The notes under the pieces were generated by a model, which had not been told where the DNA came from, ran no database searches, and was given only the letters and a program-made list of their open reading frames with translations. A DNA stretch of 64,000 bases from Streptomyces sp. NBC_00154 (lineage in GTDB: Bacteria > Actinomycetota > Actinomycetes > Streptomycetales > Streptomycetaceae): NCBI RefSeq assembly GCF_026342835.1, contig NZ_JAPEMI010000001.1, positions 2,796,501 through 2,860,500 of the forward strand, written 5' to 3'. The position numbers and the translations under genes are program-made. How positions within the stretch are numbered: the stretch's first letter is position 1; every line of letters starts with the position of its first letter. Positions 47,291-54,822 of this stretch are shown here, piece after piece.

Positions 47291-47893
47291 ATGACTGCGA
47301 CCATTCTGTACACGTCCGCGGTCGACGAGCGGACCTTCTCTTTGTCCTCGTTGCCGCCGCGCCTCTCGCTGGCCCCGGCCGGCACCGATCCCGCGCTGCT
47401 GGACGGCGCGTGGTGGCCGCGGTCGCGCGATCTGACGGCGGAACTTCCCGCGCTGACAGCGGTGCTCGACCCGCTGTGGGGGCGGATCACCCGCGTGACG
47501 GTGAACCCCACCGTCTGGCCCGTGATCCCACGGAAGGTGCCCGTCCGGGGGCATGTGGTCCACGTCGGCTGGTTCAAGGCCGAACAGGACCCGAACAAGT
47601 TGCTGCTTCTTTCCTACGCCACCGGCCGCTGGGACCTGCTGGTGATCCCACCGCAGACCGCCCCGGGTACCGCCGCCCGACTGCTGACCGCAGCCGCCGA
47701 TCCGGCACAGAGCCTCACCGCGAGTGGGCTGATGCGGGAGGCCGAGCTCTTCCGGGCTGCGGCCGAGGCCGACTGGGACCTCGTCCGGGAGACGGTCTGG
47801 GACTCCGAAGGCGGCCACAGCGCCCGTCCGGCCTCGCAACGCAGTGTCGGAGCAGTTGTCGCCCGGGCGCGGGGCTCGAGGGAAGGGATGTGA
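47291..47893 (+). CDS. DUF5994 family protein (first of a pair)
   Basis: The 200-residue protein has the hallmark L-D-G-A-W-W-P-R-S-R-D near residue 38, then VPVRGHVVHVGWFKAEQDPN and RWDLLVIPPQTAPGTAARLL. The family is widespread in Streptomyces, often as adjacent pairs, and has no known function. It is followed after 47 bp by a paralogue. Confidence 0.85.
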   Translation: MTATILYTSAVDERTFSLSSLPPRLSLAPAGTDPALLDGAWWPRSRDLTAELPALTAVLDPLWGRITRVTVNPTVWPVIPRKVPVRGHVVHVGWFKAEQDPNKLLLLSYATGRWDLLVIPPQTAPGTAARLLTAAADPAQSLTASGLMREAELFRAAAEADWDLVRETVWDSEGGHSARPASQRSVGAVVARARGSREGM

Positions 47894-47940
47894 GGCATGG
47901 AGATCTTCATCGACGTGCACGTCCGGAGGAGTGGCCTGCC

Positions 47941-48444
47941 ATGACTTCGGACGTGCATGTCCCTGGCCGTACCGATGACGCGGCACCGCTCCTGCTCCTG
48001 TCGAACACGAGCGGCTCGCCGATCGTCCCCGGGGCCGCGGTGCTGCGGATGGAGACGACCTCTAATCGTGAGGGGATCTTCGACGGTGCGTGGTGGCCGC
48101 GTTCCCGCGACATAGCGTCCCAACTGCCCCGGCTGATCGACGCCTTGGTCGCCCGGCTGGGAGCCATCGCGCGGGTCGGTCTGGACGCGAGTGCCTGGGA
48201 CGATGCCCCGGGCCACCTCGTGATCGGTGGCCGGACCGTCCGTATCGACTGGTCCGCCGTCGGCGACAGCACGATGATCGTCACGCGTGGTGAGCAGGAC
48301 CACTTCTCGTTCCTGGTGATCCCGCCCCAGGCCGGTGCCGCCGCCGCGCGCGCTGCGATGGCCATGGCCGTGCAGGACGGAAACTGCACGCCTGCGGAGC
48401 AGATCCTCATGGGCGTGGGCATCATCCCCGCATCACCGAGTTGA
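47941..48444 (+). CDS. DUF5994 family protein (second of a pair)
   Basis: The 167-residue paralogue has F-D-G-A-W-W-P-R-S-R-D, HLVIGGRTVRIDWSAVGDS and FSFLVIPPQAGAAAARAAM. The ATG at 47941 forms ATGA with the stop of a possible 15-codon leader ORF starting at 47896 (MEIFIDVHVRRSGLP), which could couple its translation. Confidence 0.82.
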   Translation: MTSDVHVPGRTDDAAPLLLLSNTSGSPIVPGAAVLRMETTSNREGIFDGAWWPRSRDIASQLPRLIDALVARLGAIARVGLDASAWDDAPGHLVIGGRTVRIDWSAVGDSTMIVTRGEQDHFSFLVIPPQAGAAAARAAMAMAVQDGNCTPAEQILMGVGIIPASPS

Positions 48445-48760
48445 TGCGGGCATGGAAGCGGCTCCGGATGGTCTCGCCACCGGAGCCGGCCCTTCCAGGG
48501 CGCCACACGTGAGAGTGTGCGTCCTTGCTTTTAGGGTACACCGCAAATCGGACTAAAGCGTATTCGTTCCCCGTTTATTCCGTATTGCCGTGCCGCCGCC
48601 CTGCTATGCGCCACAGGTAATGAGCATTGCCCTAGGAGTCCGGCCGGGCCGGTTGTGCGCCCCTGGAGGGTATGTCCAGGGGCGCAGTCACCTCACGGAC
48701 GCATGGCGCTGCCACTCAGAGGCCGCCGCCGTGCGATACAGCCATGAGAACGAGCGGACG
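48445..48760. other. Gap between convergent genes containing one terminator
   Basis: No gene is visible apart from the hairpin at 48656-48686. The stretch at 48530-48600 is less GC-rich than its surroundings, with no recognised element. Confidence 0.4.
48656..48686 (-). terminator. Terminator of the ice-binding/collagen-like gene
   Basis: TGCGCCCCTGGA pairs perfectly with TCCAGGGGCGCA around a 7-nt loop, 75 bp after the stop of the minus-strand gene. Confidence 0.75.
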
Positions 48761-50047
48761 CTACCAAGCCTTGTGACTGTTGACCTTGTGGCCATTGCCC
48801 TTGTGGCTGTTGTCCTTCTTGCCGTGGTCTTTCTTGCCGTGGTCTTTCTTGCCGTGGTCTTTCTTGCCGTTGTCCTTGTGACCGTTGTCCTTGTGACCGT
48901 TGTCCTTGTGACCGTTGTCCTTGTGACCGTTGTCCTTGTGACCGTTGTCCTTGTGACCGTTGTCCTTGTGACCGTTGTCCTTGTGACCGTTGTCCTTGTG
49001 ACCGTCACCCTTGGGGCCCTTGGGGCCCTTGGGGCCCTTGGGACCCTGTGGACCCTGTGGACCGTGAGGGCCCTGTGGACCGTGGGGACCCTGTGGACCT
49101 GAGGGCCCAGCGGGTCCGGTCGGCCCGGGAGGCCCGGCGGGTCCGGTCGATCCCGTCGGTCCAGGAGGACCAGAGGGTCCGGTGGACCCGGTCGGCCCAG
49201 GAGGCCCGGTGGGGCCGGTCGATCCGGTCGGTCCAGGAGGCCCAGGCGGTCCCGTCATGCAGACCGCCCTCGTGATGACGTTGTGGTCCAACGTGACCGC
49301 ACCATTACGCGCCAGCGCCCGGCCCTCAATCGCCGCATTGGTGGTCACCGTGATGGCCGTCAGGGCCAGGATGTTGCCCTTGAAGAAGGAGTTGGTGCCG
49401 AGGGTGGCGGAGCTCCCCACCTGCCAGAACACGTTGCAGGCCTGCGCTCCGTTGATAAGCAGGACGTTGCTCGACGAAGCTGTGGTCAGAGTGGAGCCGA
49501 TCTTGAAGATGAAGACGGCGTTCGGGTCACCCTGGGCGTCGAGAGTGACAGTCCCGGTGAGACCCAGCGACGACGAAGCGCTGTAGACGCCGGGAAACAG
49601 CGTGGATCCGCCGATGTCACCCGGGGAGGTCAGGACGGTGTTGGTCGGCCTGCTAGCCGCGTCGTTGTACGCGATGGTCAGGTCGGACTTAGCCTGAACG
49701 GCGGCGGCATCGGCGACGTGCTGCACTCCGTTGACGATTCCGGGCGGAAAGCCCGTCACCGAGCTCCCAGGGCTGAGTCCCAGGTCGCCGTTGACGACCG
49801 TGTTGGGGACCGGGGGGACGACCACATTGGTGACCGTTGTACCGGCCAGGACCGCGTAACTCGTGGCGGCCCCCAATCCCACGGACGCCTCAGCTGCGCT
49901 CGCAAGGTTCGAGATCAAAGTCATCGTCAGCACCAGCGCGGCCGCGGGCAGCATGGCGACAGTTGCTTTGAATCTCCGTGTTCTCCGCCTGCCAGGAGGG
50001 GTGCAGGGGATGGCATCCAATGCCATGGATGAGTCCTTTCTTGTCAC
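48761..50047 (-). CDS. Secreted ice-binding-family (DUF3494) protein with collagen-like and GHKDN repeats
   Basis: The 428-residue protein has a long signal peptide (core [17 protein letters not shown]). A DUF3494-type ice-binding/adhesin domain spans about 55-260 ([74 protein letters not shown]). From about residue 262 come roughly 30 Gly-X-Y triplets (P-P-G-P-T-G-S-T-G and later P-Q-G-P-H-G). The tail holds about nine GHKDN pentapeptides, then G-K-K-D-H units and a basic end. This is a three-part extracellular protein: globular head, collagen-like stalk and cationic repeat tail. The tail may bind the wall or nucleic acid; that is inference. Confidence 0.88.
   Translation of the reverse strand: MTRKDSSMALDAIPCTPPGRRRTRRFKATVAMLPAAALVLTMTLISNLASAAEASVGLGAATSYAVLAGTTVTNVVVPPVPNTVVNGDLGLSPGSSVTGFPPGIVNGVQHVADAAAVQAKSDLTIAYNDAASRPTNTVLTSPGDIGGSTLFPGVYSASSSLGLTGTVTLDAQGDPNAVFIFKIGSTLTTASSSNVLLINGAQACNVFWQVGSSATLGTNSFFKGNILALTAITVTTNAAIEGRALARNGAVTLDHNVITRAVCMTGPPGPPGPTGSTGPTGPPGPTGSTGPSGPPGPTGSTGPAGPPGPTGPAGPSGPQGPHGPQGPHGPQGPQGPKGPKGPKGPKGDGHKDNGHKDNGHKDNGHKDNGHKDNGHKDNGHKDNGHKDNGHKDNGKKDHGKKDHGKKDHGKKDNSHKGNGHKVNSHKAW
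48820..48999. repeat. 15-bp tandem repeat encoding [10 protein letters not shown] units
   Basis: On the plus strand the unit is CGTTGTCCTTGTGAC repeated about nine times (48865-48999), preceded by three or four TGCCGTGGTCTTTCT units. Repeats are near-identical at DNA level, so copy number is likely to vary between strains. Confidence 0.9.
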
Positions 50048-50569
50048 CGTTGAGCTCAGTCGCCAGGCTCCCTGGCGCTCGAGGTGAGCTCTGGTCAGTC
50101 ACAGGCGCTGTACTCGCGACGAGGTCCCACGGACTCGTGATGCACCGTCACCCGCCTATAGAAACTACTCATATACATGTAAAAAGGATCTTATTTGGAC
50201 TCAAGGAGTCGCACTGGCATGGCGTTCGCTCTACCGGCGGATACCAACGGATCAATTGGGCTACCGACGCAGCAGCAATGCCGAGCACAATCACGCCGTC
50301 GACCCTGGCCCGGCTGGGGTGGTACAGCAGTGCGGTAACACCCCAGCAACCGCCCCCGGACTGCAGCATCCGTCCGGGCCCGCAGAGTTACCGGCATGAC
50401 TGTCGCCGACCGATTCTGCTGGGCAAGGAACAGAAGGTGCCCGTGCCCGATCCGTGCCCGACAGGGCGGGGAGCCACGGTCAAACGCGGGTGCAAAGGCG
50501 AGCGCCATGGGCCCCCTTAGCACCTATTCCCGCGGGTCAGCTCGCCGATGGGGGCACAAAGCCCGGTGA
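50048..50569. other. Gap upstream of att copy 3
   Basis: No credible gene is present. The first 120 bp hold the promoter region of the minus-strand ice-binding gene, including an AT-rich stretch near 50160-50195 unusual for this window. The arm-site pair at 50443-50460 and the approach to att copy 3 occupy the end. Confidence 0.5.
50443..50460. other. Candidate integrase arm sites left of att copy 3
   Basis: GTGCCCG-ATCC-GTGCCCG with 11-bp period. The heptamer is identical to that right of att copy 2 (43600-43617), as expected for the two arms of one element. Confidence 0.6.
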
Positions 50570-50663
50570 TTCCCAAGCTCAGAGCGCGAGTTCGATTCTC
50601 GTCACCCGCTCCATACAAAAGCCCCAGGCCATCGGCCCGGGGCTTCTTTGTTGTCTGGACCGG
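50570..50663 (+). repeat. att copy 3
   Basis: The tRNA-Gly 3' half (TTCCCAAGCTCAGAGCGCG to CTCCA), hairpin and TTTGTTGTCTGGACCGG are nearly identical to copy 1. It separates elements II and III. Confidence 0.9.
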
Positions 50664-50664
50664 C

Positions 50665-51692
50665 CTAAGCGTCGCGCACCACTTCCGCACCACCTCCGCA
50701 TCACCTTGACCGTCTTTCCGCTGTTCAGAACCCTTCCCCCGAGCGGCCCGGACCATCTTGTCCAGCCCGCTCGCGACCTCCTTCTGCCGCTCGTGATCCG
50801 AGTGCTGATAGATCAGCGCAGCTTTTTCGGAGGACTGTCCGGCCCGGACCATCGTGTCCTTGAGCGTCGCCCCCGAGCGCGTGGCCAGCGTGTGCCCGGT
50901 GTGACGAAGGTCGTAGAAACGAAAGCTGTCGGGCATGCCCACCGTCCGTCGCGCCTTGCGCCACTTCCGCCCGAAGGAGGAGCGGCGGAACGGCGCTCCC
51001 TGCTCACCTACGAAGAGCAGTCCCTCCGGGCCCTTCTCCGCGTACCGGTCGAGATGCCTCCGCAGATCCAGGTGCAGAAAGGCCGGCAGGACGACGTACC
51101 GATTGCCCGCCTCGGACTTGGTGTCCCCCACGGCGCGCTCCCCGGTGTTCAGCTCCGGCGCTGCCTTGCGAACCCGAATGGTCATCGCGTCCAGGTCCAC
51201 GTCCTTGCGGCGGAGCTCCGCCTGTTCCTCCGGCCGCAGCGGACCGTAGGCACCGAGGTAGACCAGCGCGTATTCGGCTTCGCTCACATCGCGGCCGGTG
51301 ACGTGCAGGATGCCGTCGGCCTGTCCGCGGGCCCGCTTGAGTACGAGCGTGGCGTCTGCTGCTCCGGCGATGCCGTTGGTGCCTGAGACCTCGGTCAGGA
51401 AGTCCTCGGAGGCCATCTTGCGGACGTGGTGGACCAGGACGACGGCGATGCCGTAGTGGTCCGCAAGCCGCTTGGCGTAGCCGACGGAGACGTAGTCCGC
51501 GTCGTAGGCGGACACGCCTTGCGGGGCCTGTCCGCGCATCTTGGCGAACACGTCGATGACGACCATCCGGGCATCCTGGTTGCGCTCCAGCCACTGCGCG
51601 ATGGCCTCGCTGCCGCCTTGCGGGAAGGGAGGGCATTCGGTCACCAATGTGAGCCCGGACGGTGCGGGCTGTCCGCCCAGGAGCTTGCCCAT
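50665..51692 (-). pseudogene. In-frame fusion of a replication-initiator ATPase fragment to integrase 3
   Basis: From 51692 the frame encodes a RecA/AAA-type ATPase piece (IAQWLERNQDARMVVIDVFA, GIAVVLVHHVRKMASEDF, GTNGIAGAADATLVLKRARG) typical of AICE replication initiators. At about 51265 it passes in frame into an integrase catalytic domain (VYLGAYGPLRPEEQAELRRK, FRFYDLRHTGHTLATRSG, ALIYQHS). A deletion has removed the initiator C-terminus, any excisionase and the integrase N-terminal domains. The frame stays open through att copy 3 to 50517, so the last residues are antisense tRNA. A functional integrase is unlikely. Confidence 0.85.
50676..50704. other. Candidate integrase arm sites right of att copy 3
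   Basis: GCACCAC-TTCC-GCACCAC-CTCC-GCATCAC with 11-bp period, in the integrase 3' end. It matches the heptamers left of att copy 4 (61030-61057). Confidence 0.6.
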
Positions 51693-52049
51693 GCGGCTCA
51701 AGCCGAGAACTCGCAGCAGTCGTGAGGGAGCGCTACAGCACAGAACCTGCTGCGAAGGAATACCTGGCTCATCTGCGCGACCTCGGACAGGCCAAGCCCG
51801 TTTTCCTGCCGTCGTAAGTCGCGCCGCACAGCACCAGAACAGCCGGGCCCCCGGACGCTTAGCCCGGGGGCCCGGAGCTGTCCCAGCTGTGATGAGGACT
51901 CTTGAAATCGGCCGGGGTTGCTCTTCCTCCCCAGGTGGTCTCCTTTTCAAGGAGTGGGAGATCGGGTGAGAGCGGAGCGGGGTAGGCACACGTGCTGTGC
52001 CCGCCCCGGTCTTCGGACGGTGGTTCCGCTGTGGCTGTCGGGCCCGGGC

Positions 52050-52808
52050 TCAGCCGCAGCAGCCCGAGCTGCCTGTGCTGGACTGTTCGCCGTGGAGGTC
52101 GTCGTCGTGCCCGGCCGCGATCCGTGCCCATTGCGCGGTTGGCCGTCCGTCCTTGCGGAACTGCTGGCCGCGGGCCTCATACGGCTGTGGCCAGTCTGCC
52201 GGGGAGTCCTCCCAGATCTCCTGCCGTCCGTGGACGGTCATGTCGAGGATGCCGTAGGAGGGCGTCATGGGCTCGACTCCTCGGCCGGTGGTCCAGTACG
52301 TCTCGTAGACACGGCCCTCGTCGCGGAGGTAGCACGCTTTCATGCCGAAGTAGCGGCCGGCGAGGAGCCGTTCGTGGGACTCGGCGGGTACGGAGTACCA
52401 GGGCATCTCCCAGCCCATGAAGCGGCGGTAGCGTTCGGACTCCTCGTAGGGGCCCTGGCAGAAGGCGACGAAGGTGACGTCACGCTGGTGCAGATAGGAC
52501 AGTTCGCGTACCTGGCCGGTGAAGAAGGTGCAGCCCTCACATTGGTCGGCGGCGGGGCGGCCCTCGTGCCACATGTGATACGACGCGAACAGCTGGGTAC
52601 GGCCGTCGAAGACGTCGATCAGGGGAACTTTTCCGTTGCCTCCGACGAGCGGAGTCGACGGGTCGACCTCGGTCATGGGCATCCGTCGCCGTCCTGCGGC
52701 GATCGCATCGCCCTCCCGGGTGTGCACCTTCTCCCGGCCGCGCAGGGTGTCGATTGCGGCCAGCCACTCCGAGCGGGAGACGACCGGCGGCTTGTTCATA
52801 GCAGTCAT
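52050..52808 (-). CDS. DUF899 (thioredoxin-like) family protein
   Basis: The 252-residue protein matches the DUF899 family. It has VSRSEWLAAIDTLRGREKVH and T-R-E-G-D-A-I-A-A-G-R-R-R-M-P near the start, SYHMWHEGRPAADQCEGCTF with the single conserved C-E-G-C, and FTGQVRELSYLHQRDVTFVA, PWYSVP and YFGMKACYLRDEGRVYETYW. These proteins have a thioredoxin-like fold and unknown function. It is cargo of element III. The start ATG at 52808 is followed by a second at codon 4. Confidence 0.88.
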   Translation of the reverse strand: MTAMNKPPVVSRSEWLAAIDTLRGREKVHTREGDAIAAGRRRMPMTEVDPSTPLVGGNGKVPLIDVFDGRTQLFASYHMWHEGRPAADQCEGCTFFTGQVRELSYLHQRDVTFVAFCQGPYEESERYRRFMGWEMPWYSVPAESHERLLAGRYFGMKACYLRDEGRVYETYWTTGRGVEPMTPSYGILDMTVHGRQEIWEDSPADWPQPYEARGQQFRKDGRPTAQWARIAAGHDDDLHGEQSSTGSSGCCG

Positions 52809-52966
52809 GCCCGTACTGACCCGGCAGCCGACAGAAACTCATCGGCAGGGCCCGAAGCGGGCGGGTCAAGCGTCCGCAGCCCGTCCCCGACCCGCCCGCC
52901 GCCATCGGCACGCCGGACCCAACTGTCGAGCCCCACAACGAATTTCATTCTGAAACGATCAGTGAT

Positions 52967-52996
52967 CCGGCCCCGACTCGACCGAGTCGGGGCCGG
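52967..52996. terminator. Strong hairpin, probably the original terminator of the 54823-57963 gene
   Basis: CCGGCCCCGACTCG pairs perfectly with CGAGTCGGGGCCGG around AC. Removing the insertion sequence at 53024-54822 would place it 24 bp beyond the FG-GAP gene stop, so the insertion has separated gene and terminator. Confidence 0.75.
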
Positions 52997-53023
52997 AACC
53001 CGAGACTTTCAGCAGCCTTCTAG

Positions 53024-54822
53024 AACCAACGCCGGGACTCTGTTGGTGATCTTGTGGGGGTCAGGTGACGGCGGTGCAGAGGGCGTGGAAGTGGCTGGGT
53101 GCTCGCCGGGGGCGCGTAGGGTCGGCGATCCAGTCGGTGATGCGGGTGACGTTGCAGGCCAGGCCGGTCAGTACGTGCTGGACGTGCGTCTTGGGCAGGC
53201 CTCGGTAGCGTGTCCGGCGCAGGCCGCAGGTGCGGACGTTCTGGGAGAGGGTGGCTTCGATGCCGGCGCGGATCGCGTAGCGGCGCTGCCAGTCTTCGGT
53301 GCGCTGGTCGAGGCGGTTGCGCTGCTGGATCTCGTGCAGTTCGCGGGTGGGCAGCAGTGCGAGCGAGCGCGGACCACTGACCGCCTTGGTGCACTGGGGT
53401 CGGACGGGGCAGGCCAGGCAGGTGGCCTTGTCGAACTTGACCTGGATGTAGTTGTGGCCGCTGATGTGCAGGGGACGCCACTCGCGGCTGACGGTGCCCT
53501 GGGGGCAGGTGGCCTGGCAGCGGTCCCAGTCGATGGCGAAGGCGGCCTTGTCGAAGCCGGCCCCGCTTTTGGCCTGGTGGCTGTGGTCGGGCACGACCGG
53601 GCCGAGCAGGGTGATGCTGTGTACCCGGTGAGCGCGTTCAATCTGCGCGGGGCTGATGTAGGCGGCGTCGACGGCGTGCTCGGCCGGGATGAGGCCGACC
53701 TGGGCCAGATCGTCGTGGATCTGGGCGGTGAGTTCGCCGTCCTGGACCGGGGCGATCGTGGTGGCCACATGCACGACCACCTCCGGCAGGTCTGACGTGC
53801 ACGTCTCGGTGAAGTGAGTGCGGTAGCCGGACCAGGCGGTGTCACGTTTGACGCAGTAGTGCGCGTCGGTGTCGTACGGGGAGTCGAACCGCAGCGATGC
53901 CGGAGGCAGCGCGTGTCCGTCGCGCCAGCGCAGCCGCCCGCGGGTATCCCAGACGTAGTGGTGCACCCAGACCTGGCGCAGGATTTCCACCTGCGCCAAC
54001 GCCCGGAGCTGGGGAGGGGCGTCGGCCGCCCACGCGGCGGCCAGGACCTTGTGTCCGTCCCGGCCGAAGGTCTCGGCCAGCGCGGTGACCCCGGCCTTCC
54101 CGCCGGGCACCTTGCCGATCTCGATCTTGCGCCCGTAGCGCTTGTCCCACTCCGGCTCGACCAGCGGCAGCAGCCAGTCCGGGTCCGCCTGGGCGAGCTG
54201 CTCGAGGGCGGCCCGCAGGCTCTCGCCGACCAGCTCCAGCCGGCTGAGCGTGCGCACCGCCGCAAGCACATGGGTCGCATCCGTGCGTTGCCGACCGCCG
54301 GATTTAAGCAGCCCGGCCTCGGTCAGCCGATGCAGCATCACTCGCAGCAGCCGGTCGGCCGCGTCGTCCTGGGTCAGCCTGGCCCGGAACTCGCACAGCA
54401 CCGAGTGGTCGAAGCCGGGATCGTTCAACTCCAGGCCCAGGGCGTACTTCCAGTCGATCCTGGTGCGGACCGCGTTCGCGGCCGCGCGGTCCGAGAGGTT
54501 CTCCGCGAACTGCAGCACCGACACCAGCGCCAACTGCCCAGGTGACAGTCCCGGACGACCGTCCTTCGGATACAGGTCAGCGAACTCGCCGTCCTCGAAC
54601 ACCACATCCAGCCGGTCCCGTATCAGCATCGCCGGCGTGCCCTTCGGACACGCCGCCCACGCCGTCACCATTGTCCGCGTCGGTATGCGCTGGAAACTCC
54701 TGGCCCGCAAGGACATCTCCGCCCCTCTCCCCGAAACCACCCCGCTCCACTCCAGCGAACCGCCGAACGGACGACCTGTCAGCACCCCACACAAGATCGC
54801 CAACAGAGTCACGGCGTTGCTT
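53024..54822 (-). mobile_element. IS1182-type insertion sequence, 1799 bp
   Basis: The ends are imperfect inverted repeats of about 34 bp: AACCAACGCCGGGACTCTGT on the left and, reversed, AAGCAACGCCGTGACTCTGT on the right, continuing through TTGGTGATCTTGTG / TTGGCGATCTTGTG. CTAG flanks both sides (53020-53023 and 54823-54826) as a 4-bp target duplication. It contains one transposase gene. Confidence 0.88.
53061..54716 (-). CDS. IS1182-family transposase
   Basis: The 551-residue transposase has an N-terminal domain with DGRPGLSPGQLALVSVLQFA and DPGFDHSVLCEFRARL, a DDE domain with R-T-D-A-T-H-V-L-A, VDAAYISPAQIERAHRV and RAGIEATLSQNVRTCGLRR (the Glu region), and a Cys cluster CLACPVRPQC between them. 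It appears full length. ATG 54716 was chosen because it is the first Met after the inverted repeat; the open frame beyond the IS end is read-through. Confidence 0.9.
   Translation of the reverse strand: MSLRARSFQRIPTRTMVTAWAACPKGTPAMLIRDRLDVVFEDGEFADLYPKDGRPGLSPGQLALVSVLQFAENLSDRAAANAVRTRIDWKYALGLELNDPGFDHSVLCEFRARLTQDDAADRLLRVMLHRLTEAGLLKSGGRQRTDATHVLAAVRTLSRLELVGESLRAALEQLAQADPDWLLPLVEPEWDKRYGRKIEIGKVPGGKAGVTALAETFGRDGHKVLAAAWAADAPPQLRALAQVEILRQVWVHHYVWDTRGRLRWRDGHALPPASLRFDSPYDTDAHYCVKRDTAWSGYRTHFTETCTSDLPEVVVHVATTIAPVQDGELTAQIHDDLAQVGLIPAEHAVDAAYISPAQIERAHRVHSITLLGPVVPDHSHQAKSGAGFDKAAFAIDWDRCQATCPQGTVSREWRPLHISGHNYIQVKFDKATCLACPVRPQCTKAVSGPRSLALLPTRELHEIQQRNRLDQRTEDWQRRYAIRAGIEATLSQNVRTCGLRRTRYRGLPKTHVQHVLTGLACNVTRITDWIADPTRPRRAPSHFHALCTAVT

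Noticed and set aside
48820..48999. Regular direct repeats considered as a CRISPR array
   Set aside because: The 15-bp units are contiguous without spacers and encode pentapeptides in a large ORF. No cas gene is present.
48590..49102. A plus-strand frame rich in VTVVL repeats, looking like a membrane protein
   Set aside because: It is the complement of the GHKDN-coding tandem repeat; hydrophobicity follows from reading that repeat antisense.
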